From Russula earlei (taxonomy: Eukaryota; Basidiomycota; Agaricomycetes; Russulales; Russulaceae): DNA of 64,000 nt. Where the stretch lies: NCBI GenBank assembly GCA_025769875.1, contig JAGFNK010000106.1, forward strand, positions 62,001-126,000, given 5' to 3'. Below the pieces are notes generated by a model. The model searched no databases. It was not told where the DNA came from and worked only from the letters and a program-made list of their open reading frames with translations. Of the stretch, positions 34,134 to 45,100 are shown piece after piece (position 1 is the first letter of the stretch; every line of letters starts with the position of its first letter). Both the position numbers and the translations under genes were made by a program.

Positions 34134-36408
34134 ATGGAGGCCGTTCAAGGCATTTTCGCATCACTTGGACTCGATTCTGACGTCTTCCGAGACATGATGG
34201 TACCTATATCCCGCCGTTTCAGCATCCGCAGGTCATAGCTTGAGCTGTATTTTGCAGAGGGTGCTTGCCATCGGAGGTACCGTCGAGACAGTCCGGAGAT
34301 TCTCGGGATCTGCATGGGATGGATTTGTGGATTGTACGCATTCCTTACGAAGTGACATCGCTGGCTAAGGCGCACCGGCTAGCCCTCCATCAAACTGCGC
34401 ATTTCAGCGAAGACGATAGTCCCCTACGACTGGCGAGTCTATCTTATTAACATCATGACCTCCTCCGAACGCTCATTCCCCTGCGTCGACAGGCTGATGC
34501 ATTGGCTCTCCAAGGCACGCTCTGCCCAGGGTTATGATGCCTAGATGATTGCGTTGACATTACCCTTCGGGAACATAGCATCCTTCATGGTGCCGCAGTC
34601 TGAACCGGGTAACGATGGCGGACTTGGATGAGGAGGAAGCGGACGAGGGAGGCGGACAGGAATTGAACCACTACGGTCGCAAGCGCAGGGTGACCTTTAT
34701 ACCGGGTCTAGGTAAGGGACTTTACTTTCCGACGTCGCCTCCCGTCGAGCAAATCTTTTCACTAGACATGACCCATACGATTTTCTACCGCGGCCATTTT
34801 TTGAAGGTGGGCATTCGATCACGTAACGTCAGGGAGATACTTAGGATGCCCCTATCTCAGGTAACGCGCGCTCGTCGATACCAGGATTATGGCCAATATT
34901 GGGCTTTGAAAATAAGGTGTGCTCCGGAGTCCTCTCAATCCTTTTTGTCTTTTTTGACTCCAATCAGCGTCGTTGCGCGGAATAATGACATCCTCAAGCG
35001 GCTTGTGAAAGAGGCAAAGGATGAATATGAGAAGGACGCGGAGCACCGACTGCACATTTTCTTGGCGGACCCGTAAGGAACAATCAGCCCTGTGGTGGTC
35101 TAGCCCGTCCTGATTTTTCAAGGAAATATGCATGCTGGAGATGGAACGGCACACGCCAGAAGCGACCCATGAGTTCGATAATCCTCGAACCCCCGGTCAA
35201 GGAGATGCTTTTAACCGATTGCCGAGATTTCCTTGGCTCCGAAGACTGGTACGTCCGTCATCCAGAGTTTATCGAGAGCAAGGGGATACATATGACCTGC
35301 AGGTACGCCGAAAGGGGTAAATCTCCGTCGCTCTGCACGTAATGATGCAGGTACTTATGGCAATGTATTCGGAAAGGGATACCCTTCAGACGAGGGTATT
35401 TGCTGTACGGTATGCCCGGAAGGTACGCTCAGGTCTCCGAAATGGAGCTCACATGCTGACGTCGTCACCACTCAGTGGCAAAGACTCCCTTATCCATTCA
35501 CTCGCCGGGGAGCTTGGTCTCGACATATATGTTGTCAACCTCTCGTCAAAGGGGTACGCTATCACGTTCTTTCCCCTACTTCCCGGTTGATCTCGGGTGG
35601 GCAGAATGAGCGACGAGACACTGATGACGCTGATGGGAAGTGTTCCGTCGCGGTGAGTTGATCCGCCGAAAGCAGGTCCGGGTGCCATATTCGTTCTTAC
35701 TCCCTTCATCTTAGATGCATCGTGCTGCTGGAGGACTTGGACGCAGCTTCCGAAGCAAACGACGACTCCACCCTGAGCCTCAGTGGTCTCTCAGGCTGTC
35801 TGGATTGGATCGCAAATGAGGAAGGCCGGCGCGTCCTCGTCACCTCCGCCGCTTTCGTTTCGTCTAACAACCTCTCGTCATCCCTTAGACTCTTTTCATC
35901 ACAACCAATCATCTCGAGCGCATTGATCCCGCGCTGAACAGGCCGGGACGCATGGACGTGCGGGTCAATCTCCCGAACGCAACCAAGTGGCAAGCGGAGA
36001 ACATCTTCAAACACTTCTTCCCGTCCCGGCCGTCCTCGACCTCGACAGCGCCGCATGACGCCCCGTCCGTCGACGCTTCGCGGAGGAATCCCCTCGGACT
36101 GGGACCGGGACCGAGGACTAGGTCGTCTGCGCATACCGTGCCGATCCTCGACGATGTGGAGATCGCATGGCTTGCAAGGCGTTTTGCGGATGCGATCCCC
36201 GAAGGCGAAATGAGCGTACGAGCGATTTTTACCCAGTCACGCGGCGTCATGTTCCTACAGATAGGCCTTTTTGTTGCAGGTCGCCAGTCTGCAAGGATAT
36301 TTGATCAGGAACAAGACGCGCCCGCGGCAATGCGTCGACGAAGTCGCCGAATGGTGCGGAACAGCCATCGAGGGACGGGAAAGGAGAACTGATCTTGTTC
36401 CTGAATAG
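34134..36408 (+). CDS. BCS1-like AAA ATPase
   Basis: About 15 short exons can be chained: 34134-34199, 34258-34333, 34383-34432, 34493-34530, 34599-34711, 34766-34806, 34861-34916, 34968-35072, 35123-35248, 35351-35422, 35476-35553, 35605-35652, 35715-35838, 35889-36215, 36280-36408 (482 residues). Visible landmarks in order: FVDSLHQTAHFSEDD (BCS1 N-terminal domain), MTHTIFYRGHF, ISVVARNNDILKRL, YEKDAEHRLHIFLADP, CWRWNGTRQKRPMSSI, RRGYLLYGMPGSGKDSLIHS (Walker A), DIYVVNLSSKGMSDETLMTL, CIVLLEDLDAA (Walker B), TTNHLERIDPALNRPGRMDV (sensor/arginine-finger region). BCS1 proteins sit on mitochondrial membranes and translocate folded substrates. Oddities: the Walker A Thr is Asp (GKD). One intron needs a GC donor (GCGAGT at 34433). 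The conserved Y-D-W and LMHWLSKAR motif around 34427-34515 lies in a different frame from its flanks. Possibly degenerating. Confidence 0.82.
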
Positions 36409-37243
36409 GGTACGACAAGAACGGGGGGCAGCGGCCTGGATCAAGCGCGAGGTGCGCGACGCCGCCGTCTTTGTTCTGGGATGGGAAACATGACCATCTG
36501 CCGCTTAGTCCGATGCAAACGAGAACGTGTGAATGGGCAACGAATGACGTACAAGTCTCTACGAAGGCCGAAATGCGTATGTTATGATTGCGACGAGCAA
36601 GTGGCAGCTGGGACTGCGAGAACGGTAGAGCCGTGTGCAGGAGGCATCGCCTGACAGGTCGGGAGCTGTAAGAGGTACCCAAGAGGTTGCAGATTGTACT
36701 TTGCCTCATTGTTTTGCACAAGGAAGTTTGGATGGGACACAAGTGCGACAGGCACACTCACGTAGCGAATCGAAGAATAATGGCAACAGCAAGACGGCGA
36801 TGGCATACATATCGCCAAGCTTCCTTCTGAACGTAGAGTCAAATGGACATTGATCCGTGGGTGAGAGCATGCAAACCACCATACTGATCAAGGGAAGCAA
36901 GCAAGTAGGCTTGGACCACGCACCGAGACTCTTCGGCCTTGTCCAATTACCTACACACAAGGTCTAACAGAGGAGTGGTGACACAACATCGTCATGCCCA
37001 TGGTGTCAAACCGAGGTCGCTCTGTCCATGCCATGGTCGTCGGCGACTGGTCACGTGCATCGCCCATTTGCAATCCATCTTAATTAAGATCTGGCACTGG
37101 CACTGGCACTGGCAGTGCCCGGATGATAATCAGAACAACGACGAGACAAGAGAACATCAGCCACCGAATACTGCAGTTGCTTGAGTGGCGACAAAGCCTC
37201 GAGGTTCTCGACCAAAAAATTTGAATCTCTGTTCCGATCTGAT
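36409..37243. other. Interval without recognisable gene
   Basis: Contains the 3' flank of the AAA ATPase gene and of the phosphatase gene, which converge here. A (CTGGCA)n run occupies ~37092-37115. No further gene is supportable. Confidence 0.5.
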
Positions 37244-38558
37244 CTACACAAAATATGGCAAATTCCCCTTGATAGAGAGACTAGATAAGCAGGGTTGAAA
37301 GTGACCATCATCGGATGAAGAAGCCGTACCGCACGTCGAGTCCGTTGTTGCGCGGCGTCACGCTCGTTCTCCTCAGGCAGGACCATATACCGTGAAGCTC
37401 CGGGCTCCATTCTCCCCAACAGTGAGGATCGCCGCCATGTTCCCGCAGCGATAACAGTAATTTGGCGCCGACCACACGGTGGCGAGCGCCTCGTCAAACA
37501 TATATTTGTAGCCTTCTTGCACGAGTTGATGGGCCCGTGCGATGAGCGAAAGCGAGTTGACATGATTGAACTACTGCATTGCACCTCAGAATATATGAAA
37601 GAGGAGAGAGGGAGACCAGCAAACCTCTCGCGTAACACTTCCACCGAAGAGCCACCCCGCACCGCGGGGGCTGACACCCCAGTTCTCGATATCATCTGGG
37701 TCAGACCACATGAGGTCTATTATGGGGTGTGGGTGTTGCATTTAGATCCCGGCGTCTGGAGCTACTCACCACAAAATGCGCCTTCGTGCGGAATTTCCTG
37801 TGCACGCGAAAGAACACGGAATTTGGTCAAGAGTGCGAATGTCTGGGGAAAGCCCTCCGTGTACACAAAGTACTTCGCCGTCGATTATCTGCACGTGGAA
37901 TCAGGAACAAACGCCGTGAAGGCCAATGGGAGGTATACGGCAGCGAGGTTCAGATAGTCGAAGACATTACAACATGCTTTCCACACGGATGCGCTACCGT
38001 ACTTTTGCTGACACTCCTCTCCATAACGTGTCAGACAGCAAAACGAACGCGTAGGGCAGGAAAGCGTACCATAAAATCCGTAGACCTGAGTTATTTGTCT
38101 ACTCTCGTGGTTTCCACGGAGCAGCGAAATCTTGTCCGGGTAACTTGAATGAAAGTTCATCAGGGAGGACAAAAATGCCTACTCAGGTTCACGCACCGCG
38201 CTTTTAGAGCGAAAAGAAGAGAGACAGTCTCAAGACTATAATGTCCTCTGTCCACAAAGTCACCCTGAGAAGGAAAAGATAGTCAGGGAGGTGAGATGCG
38301 TGGCGCATGCCACGTACGTGCCATAAATATGTAGCTGTTCTCTGGGACGGAACCACCTTTCCGTAGCAGCTCAAGGAGGTCCCAAAACTGGCCATGGATA
38401 TCCCCACATATGGTGACAGGACTTGAGACAGGCTGGATGTTGGATTCCTCCATGAGGATGGTACGGACGCGATCGCAGAGTACCTTCATGTCGGATTCCG
38501 GCAGATGCTCACAACGCATGAGCTGTGCGATCCATTTGTCTGGGTTAAATCGGGTCAT
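37244..38558 (-). CDS. PP2A-family Ser/Thr protein phosphatase catalytic subunit (PPG1/PP6-like)
   Basis: The minus strand starts [20 protein letters not shown] and encodes metal-binding motifs in order: [95 protein letters not shown] and [18 protein letters not shown]. It ends NLPYFV, close to the Y-F-L terminus of PP2A-type enzymes. Six or seven exons are visible. The join into GDFVDRG needs a GC donor right after YIFM. The enzyme dephosphorylates Ser/Thr residues using a two-metal centre, normally with regulatory partners. Which subfamily (PPG1, PP4 or PP6/Sit4) is not certain. Two single-base insertions break the frame relative to the family: one C between DQI and RVLS (37818-37819) and one base after FTVYGPA (near 37375). 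In such a conserved enzyme these may be assembly errors. Confidence 0.85.
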
Positions 38559-38739
38559 TTTTTATATCCGGAGAGTTTGAATTTGGAGAGAGCGGTCGTA
38601 TCAGTAAGCGGAAGAGAAGAATAAATGGCAAATCTGAATCTGCGAGTGCGAGACGGAGGAGATACGGCGGATTGGCCATGTGGCTAGATTGGGAAATAAT
38701 ATCCCACACTTCAATGGATCGTCATGTTGTACCTGCCAA

Positions 38740-40255
38740 GGAGTTTTGGCCTTTGCTACACCGTATATGCGACACAGGTTGCCTTACGCCTTGCGCGTCT
38801 ACTTGGCGACAAGCTATATCCCACAACCTCGATAATCCGCACAGAAGATCACATTCCCGACATCACCGCAATCTCGTCCACCGTGATCCCTCTCGTCCTC
38901 AGCTTGGAACACTCACCCGTCTCTGCGTTTACCGAAGCATTCAGCGGCGCGGACAGCGTCGTCTTCTCCGCGGGTACAGGCGGTAAGGGCGGCCGCGATC
39001 GTACGCGCACGGTAGACTACGAAGGCGCCCTGAAGGTATTCGATGCCATCGAGGCCGTTCCACTGGCAGGCACAAAGCCCCATCTGCTCCACGTCAGTTA
39101 GGCCGACGTCCGTGACCCGGATAAAATCCCTCCGCGCTGGGTAACTATGAAACGAGGGCACTAAAGCGCGTCCGGGTGACGTGCGAGTGAGTTTGTGTGA
39201 AGCTGCTGGACCAAAAGGGAACGTTGACCGAGGACCAAGGCGAGAGCAAGAACCAAGATCCGAAACGTGAGGTGCGACCGTAGGGAGCTTTGGGTCGGTC
39301 GTCCGAGGGAAGAGAGAGGAGAGGGGGAGAGAGGACTAGGTGGTACACGGGCGCGGTCGTTCAGATTCACGCAAAGGGCAGACAGATGAGAGGGAAAGGA
39401 TTCTTCTTCAATCTGCTTCTACTACAGAGTAGCTAAGGGTTTTATATACATGGATGAAGTACAAATAGTAGAAGATAATGAAAGGGAATGGAATGGTGAG
39501 AGGGAATCAGAATATCGGGACGTGGTGAAAGGCTTGAGACGCAAACGCTTCGCGTGAGCCGGGGCGTGGTGTACGCGCGTTGTCGGTGGAGATGACTAGG
39601 CAATGCGGTCAAGAACTTGATGTCGGGAGCGAGGGCTGGGCACGAGAGGCCACAGGAAGGCGAGAGGTGTGGGAGCACGTGAAGGCGTCACGCATCGCGC
39701 GGTCTGCACGTGATTCCGTGGCCAGCGATATGGCCTCACCTTTAAGCACTGTCGCGTCGTCTTTTTGCGTTTTTCGCCCCCGCGGCCCCCCCTCCTCTCG
39801 TGTGCTACGACCGCGTCTGAACATGTTTTCCCATCATCACAAAATAGGACGACGCAGATAGGACTGCCTCTGCCAGCGCACGATTGTCGTTCAGCAACTA
39901 TCTCCACTGGAAGTCCCAAGCAGACAAGAACCTCGTCCGCCGCACCGCATTTCCCTTGGACGATCCTGCGCCCGACGGGACTCACGAATGCGCCGGGCAC
40001 GGGCCGTGCTGATGTTGGCCGCACGCATGTGACCGCTTTTGATCTCCGTACGAAGCAGTACATTTCCCCTGCCCCTGCTTGCTGATGCCCTGTCATTTGT
40101 TCCAGCGTGATGACCTGGCTTTGATCCTTGCCGAACTCGTTGAGCGGGCTGACGCAGCCGGGGCTCGTCGTCGATCTATAGAGGGCGGAGACGTTCCGAT
40201 TGCCGCTGGGCTCGATAAGTTCATCAAGAAGGGAGGTACGGATTGGCTTGGTTGA
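38740..40255 (+). pseudogene. NAD(P)-binding Rossmann protein, interrupted by insertion
   Basis: The 5' part reads ALRLARLLGDK, IIRTEDHIPDITAISSTVIP, LVLSLEHSPVSAFTEAFSGA, DSVVFSAGTGGKGGRDRTRT and VDYEGALKVFDAIEAV, then LLHVS, a stop, ADVRDPDKIPPRW. The 3' part resumes at ~39870 with HWKSQADKNLVRRTAFPWTI, LRPTGLTNAPGTGRADVGRT and, after an intron ending CCAG (~40108), RDDLALILAELVERADAAG..PIAAGLDKFIKKGGTDWLG and a stop at 40255. This is the extended/atypical SDR (NAD(P)H-binding, PF13460-like) family. The glycine-rich nucleotide loop is not recognisable at the N-terminus, a TAG sits inside, and about 0.65 kb of unrelated DNA separates the halves. It converges on the membrane gene at 40395-41690, an arrangement repeated twice more. 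Confidence 0.75.
39165..39830 (-). mobile_element. Insertion inside the Rossmann gene, possibly a solo LTR
   Basis: This block separates the two halves of the NAD(P)-binding gene and has no matching part in that protein. On the minus strand it shows a TATA box (TATATAAA, complement of 39441-39448) followed by a CT-rich leader, the layout of an LTR U3-R-U5. No reverse transcriptase is present. Termini and target duplication could not be fixed, so an unrelated insertion remains possible. Confidence 0.4.
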
Positions 40256-40394
40256 GGAGGTGAGACGCGGATAAGCGCCGTAAATGGTTCCAGAAGGACC
40301 AGAACTGTTCGCAGGGAGAATTTTATCGAGTTTAAACACAAGCAGCAGCAGCAGTCAAAAGGGGATAACGGGTCATAAAAAGGGGGTGGTTTTA

Positions 40395-41690
40395 GATGTG
40401 CGATGAACGAAGCCCAGTGTACAACATGGTAGGCCGCAGGAGGCGATCTGAGACACAGGAAGGGGAGTACAAGTCGACCGAGCATATAAAAAGTCCTGTT
40501 GTCAATCAACAAAAGCACATTGCTCACTCAAAGATCGAAGCGGAAGCACCTCTCAGCAACCAAAGTAGGATTGGGATAATGAAGATGGAGACTAAAGCAA
40601 CACGCCAGAAGGTTTGCTCTATGCCCGAGGGAAACGTGAATGACCATCCAATGCAGTGAATACCACCAGACGCCAATATGATGGCGGTCACAATGAACGC
40701 CGCGATGTCAAAAGCCATCCCGATGCATGACTCTTCCCTACCAGGATCAAAAGTTCTTACCCTCTTCAAGTCCGGGTGCCCGTACCGCCTCGCCTCGCCC
40801 ACCAAAACTGAAGATATCACGGCTGGCCACTGGCACGTGAGGACACGGACTAGCCATCGATTTTTATCCATCATGCCAAGTGCGCCCCAAAATCCAACTG
40901 AATTCGTAGGATAAACATCCTCATCGTCGGCGGGCTGTTCAGCATCTCGTTTCTTGTATACTCGCACCCCAAGTCGCACATTCAGGGGCTCGTTCCACCA
41001 CAGGAGGTACATCAACAAAATCGAGAGGTGCGAAGGCAACCGCGACGAGCTCCATTTCGGTGATCGGTAGGCCTTGGACTCCTCGGGCGATGCATTGCGT
41101 TACAAACCTGCCGACTTGCAGAATGACGAGCCAACTTTCGAAATGACGTCTTCCTTGCTCTTGTCTTCGATCTCCTCTTTAGCTATCTTTGGGAAATAGA
41201 CATTGCCTGTGAGAGAGTAGGATCTTAGCTGTCCGGGCAACAGCACTCGGGACAGGCCAGTTTCCTTCATACTCCACGAACCGAACCCTTCCATGATCGC
41301 GAAGAATCCGTGAGTGATTGTCCCATCCCTCTCCCAAGTCATTGTCTAGGGGCCCCATGCGATCCATACTTCTGGCACGAAGAGCGCAGCAAGCATGAGT
41401 CCGACACGTCGCATTGTGACCCGTAGCCACCTCCTCAGGACTTTGGGATGTTCGGGTGTACGGATACCCATGTACACAGGAATATGGTGACGGCGTAACT
41501 CCATATCGTGTCCCAGAGCGAGATGGATCGGTTAGAATCACCACAGGTCGTGGTCCGGGCCTGAAATCGGTCGAGTGAGATGGTTGGTAGCGAGGTTTGG
41601 TTGACAGGGGATGTAAGGAGTATGATGAGGTGTAAATTACAGTATTAGTACACGACACGCAGCTAGAATGGTGAAGATGCAATCCGAATA
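40395..41690 (-). pseudogene. PTHR35043-type membrane protein, broken copy
   Basis: The minus strand keeps most of the family: GWDNHSRILRDHG-like DNA around the first intron, GLSRVLLPGQLRSYSLTGNV, YFPKIAKEEIEDKSKEDVIS, then after a frameshift and stop near 41100 LSILLMYLLWWNEPLNVRLG and VRVYKKRDAEQ. GGIHCIGWSFTFPSGIEQTF and WRVALVSIFIIPILLWLL follow, then a stop, and in another frame RLVLPFLCLRSPPAAYHVVH. Compared with the intact copy at 48752-50137 it has lost the frame at least three times and the N-terminal exon is scrambled. It converges with the broken Rossmann gene 140 bp away. Confidence 0.8.
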
Positions 41691-41811
41691 TCGTAGTCCG
41701 AACAAAGGTTAAGATGCCAATGTCGATGCAATGTGTGGAGCGGACATGGGGCTTTCCAAAACCCTAACCTCAACCCAATCACTCATGTACAAGGTTGCTA
41801 GTGTGAATCAA

Positions 41812-42003
41812 TCATATATGTGGGACGAATGAAGTCCAGTTTACAATGTGGTATACTGTAGGAGGAAGCGATCTGAGACACAAAAGGAGGAGTACAAGCA
41901 ATGCCAATCGACTAAGCAAATAAAGATCGATTGGGGTCACCCAGATCGCGGCCATTGGCCAATCCCAATTGACCCCAAATAATCGTAATAATCCACGGCC
42001 CAC
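41812..42003 (-). pseudogene. PTHR35043-type membrane protein, C-terminal fragment
   Basis: Only the last part is left: YLLSRLALLVLLLLCLRSLP followed by PTVYHIVNWTSFVPHI and a stop. This equals the final transmembrane segment and tail of the intact copies (LRSLPPAAFRTVHWTSFIPHV). It lies between the broken copy and the NACHT-WD40 gene. Either a separate truncated duplicate or a displaced end of a neighbouring copy. Confidence 0.7.
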
Positions 42004-42128
42004 AGATGCGATTAGTAAATGGTAAATTGGAACGCAAAGAGAAATGTAATTATATGCGTTGTAAGTAGGAAGATATCTTTTAATAAGGGCTTAGCGTCAG
42101 AAGCCAACTCGACTGTCATCTTAACCGC

Positions 42129-45100
42129 TTAAGACAGCTGCGATAACTGACTGGGTGGGAAGTGTAGGATAGCGGTGCGATCTCGTAAACATAGCACTAG
42201 ACTAGACTTGTATGAATCTTGACGTTCTGGCCTGCAAGACATTGGGACCCAACAGAGTCTCGTGATATGGGTCCCATGAGTTTTAACGACCCATCCATCG
42301 ATGCTGCAGTACAAACCATGCGTTGCAATGCCACGGACTGATGTCCAGTCGCTCTCGAGGGTCTGGATGGTATCACCGGTACTCGTGTCCCAGATCCACA
42401 CTGTGCGATCCGAAGACCCAGAGACAATCCGGGTGCCGTCTGGCGAAAACGCGACGGCTCTGACCGAACCTTTGTGGCCCTCGAGGGTCTTGACGGTGGC
42501 GCCAGTGCTCGTGTCCCAGATCTGGACTATGCGATCCCAAGACCCAGAGACAATCCGGGTGCCGTCTGGCGAAAACGCGACGGCGAAGACCGATTCTTTG
42601 TGGCCCTCGAGGGTCTTGACGGTGGCGCCAGTACTCGTGTCCCAAATCCGGACTGTGCGATCCGAAGACCCAGAGACAATCCGGGTGCCATCTGGCGAAA
42701 ACGCGACGGCTCTGACCGAATATTTGTGGCCCTCGAGGGTCTTGACGGTGGCGCCAGTACTCGTGTTCCAGATCCTGACTTTGCGATCCCAAGACCCAGA
42801 GACAATCCGGGTGCCGTCTGGCGAAAACGCGACGGCGAAGGCCCAATGTTTGTGGCCCTCGAGGGTCTTGATTGTGGCGCCAGTACTCGAGTCCCAGATC
42901 CGGACTGTGCAATCCTCTGACCCAGAGACAATCCGGGTGCCGTCTGGCGAAAACGCGACGGCTGTGACCGAATATTTGAGGCCCTCGAGGGTCTTGACGG
43001 TGGCGCCAGTACTCGTGTCCCAGATCCGGACTGTGTGATCCTCTGACCCAGAGACAATCCGGGTGCCGTCTGGCGAAAACGCGACGGCTGTGACCGAATC
43101 TTTGTGGCCCCCGAGGGTCTTGACGGTGGCGCCAGTACTCGTGTCCCAGATCTGGACTGTGCGATCCCAAGACCCAGAGACAATCCGGGTGCCGTCTGGC
43201 GAAAACGCGACGGCTAAGACCGAATATTTGTGGCCCTCGAGGGTCTTGACGGTGGCGCCAGTACTCGAGTCCCAGATCCGGACTGTGCAATCCTCTGACC
43301 CAGAGACAATCCGGGTGCCGTCTGGCGAAAACGCGACGGCTGTGACCGATTCTTTGTGGCCCTCGAGGGTCTTGACGGTGGCGCCAGTACTCGAGTCCCA
43401 GATCCGGACTGTGCGATCCCAAGACCCAGAGACAATCCGGGTGCCGTCTGGCGAAAACGCGACGGCTGTGACCGAATTTTTGTGGCCCTCGAGGGTCTTG
43501 ACGGTGGCGCCAGTACTCGTGTCCCAGATCCGGACTGTGCGATCCGAAGACCCAGAGACAATCCGGGTGCCGTCTGGCGAAAACGCGACGGCGAAGACCG
43601 GATATTTGTGGCCCTCGAGGGTCTTGACGGTGGCGCCAGTACTCGAGTCCCAGATCCGGACTGTGCGATCCCGAGACCCAGAGACAATCCGGGTTCCGTC
43701 TGGCGAAAACGCGACGGCGAAGACCCAATGTTTGTGGCCCTCGAGGGTCTTGACGGTGGCGCCAGTACTCGTGTCCCAGATCCGGACTATGCGATCCGAA
43801 GACCCAGAGACAATCCGGGTGCCGTCTGGCGAAAACGCGACGGCTTTGACCGAATATTTGTGACCCTCCATCACTTTCAGCTCCGCATTCCATGATTGTT
43901 CCATCCCATTCAAGACCGTGACAGATTCCTCAAAGTCTCCGCGGAAGTGTGCACGGATTTTGGAGCCGAGAGGGGCGAATGGAAGGGCAGAGTGGTAGAC
44001 ATGCAGGGCTCCAACGCTGATTGGATCAAAGAACTCAAGCGTAAACCGTTCAAGATCATACAGCATGTCAATGATGCCAATTGGAAGCCTGAGGTCGGCC
44101 AACATCTATAATGATGTGATGAACGGCCCATACCAAAATCAAGACAACTCACTGATAATCTTTGTCGAGCAAGTTGCAGTGCCGGAATGGCCACATTAAG
44201 CGAGTCCATCAGACTCAGAGCCTCAACCCAGTACAAACTGTGATCGAAACAGAATGTTTTCAAGACATCAAACAGCTCCTCCGATGGCGGCGAATTTGCC
44301 AAATGATCCGCCCAATGACGGCAGGCGTATTGCATCGCGGGTGGAATGTTTTCTGCGATCCTTTTTGAGATATCTCCAATCTCGTTGTTCAGCTTCGAAT
44401 AGTCTCCGATTTGGCATATATCCCGTTGAAGTCTGTTTAATTTCTTCAGACAATCAATGGCGAGATAGCTGTGATGTAGTGAAGTATCAATCAGAAATTT
44501 GGGCTCTGTGCAGCGGTTCGGGTCAACGATAAAGTCGGGGAAGGATGCATGCATCACTTGGACAGCCCCAGGGTCCGAAGGGATAATAATGATTGAACGC
44601 AGGCGCTGGAGAATGTTTGCGATAGGAATATCTTTGCTTGTATCGTCGCAGAGCAACGCTGATATCGAACTTGCAGAGAGTGTGTCACAGAGTACAACAA
44701 TACAACCAAGGACCCTTCGCAAGCGGGCTAATGTGTCGGTAAGGGAAGATGGTGGAAATGCGCTGCTCAAGACAGTGAGGTACAGCCGGTCTAGGTACTG
44801 ATAAGGATTCCGATTCGACTGCGCAAGGTTTTGTGTCGCAGTGACCAGTTCATGGAGCCGTCCCCTCGGGTTTAAGGCATCGGGATCTTCGATAAATCGA
44901 ACTGCGGTGGCAGCAAAGATAAACAATCCATCTGATAGTTGGACCAGTGCATGGACATCGTTCTGAGTGAACCAATCCCGTTCTTGGAGCCCATCATCGC
45001 GAGACCCAACATGAGTAAGCTCATGCACCAGAAAGATTTCGATGTCATGGTCTACAGACGATTTTGGAATCTCGTGATGGAAGAGCGCATGTGTATGTGA

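Noticed and set aside
39596..40339. 247-codon minus-strand open frame
   Set aside because: It is antisense to the 3' half of the Rossmann gene and to the insertion; the plus strand carries the recognisable protein.
42301..43895. Long open frames on the plus strand and in the other minus frames across the WD repeats
   Set aside because: They arise because the 126-bp repeat has no stop in any frame. Only the frame giving GHK..SPDG..IWD repeats continues from the NACHT exons.
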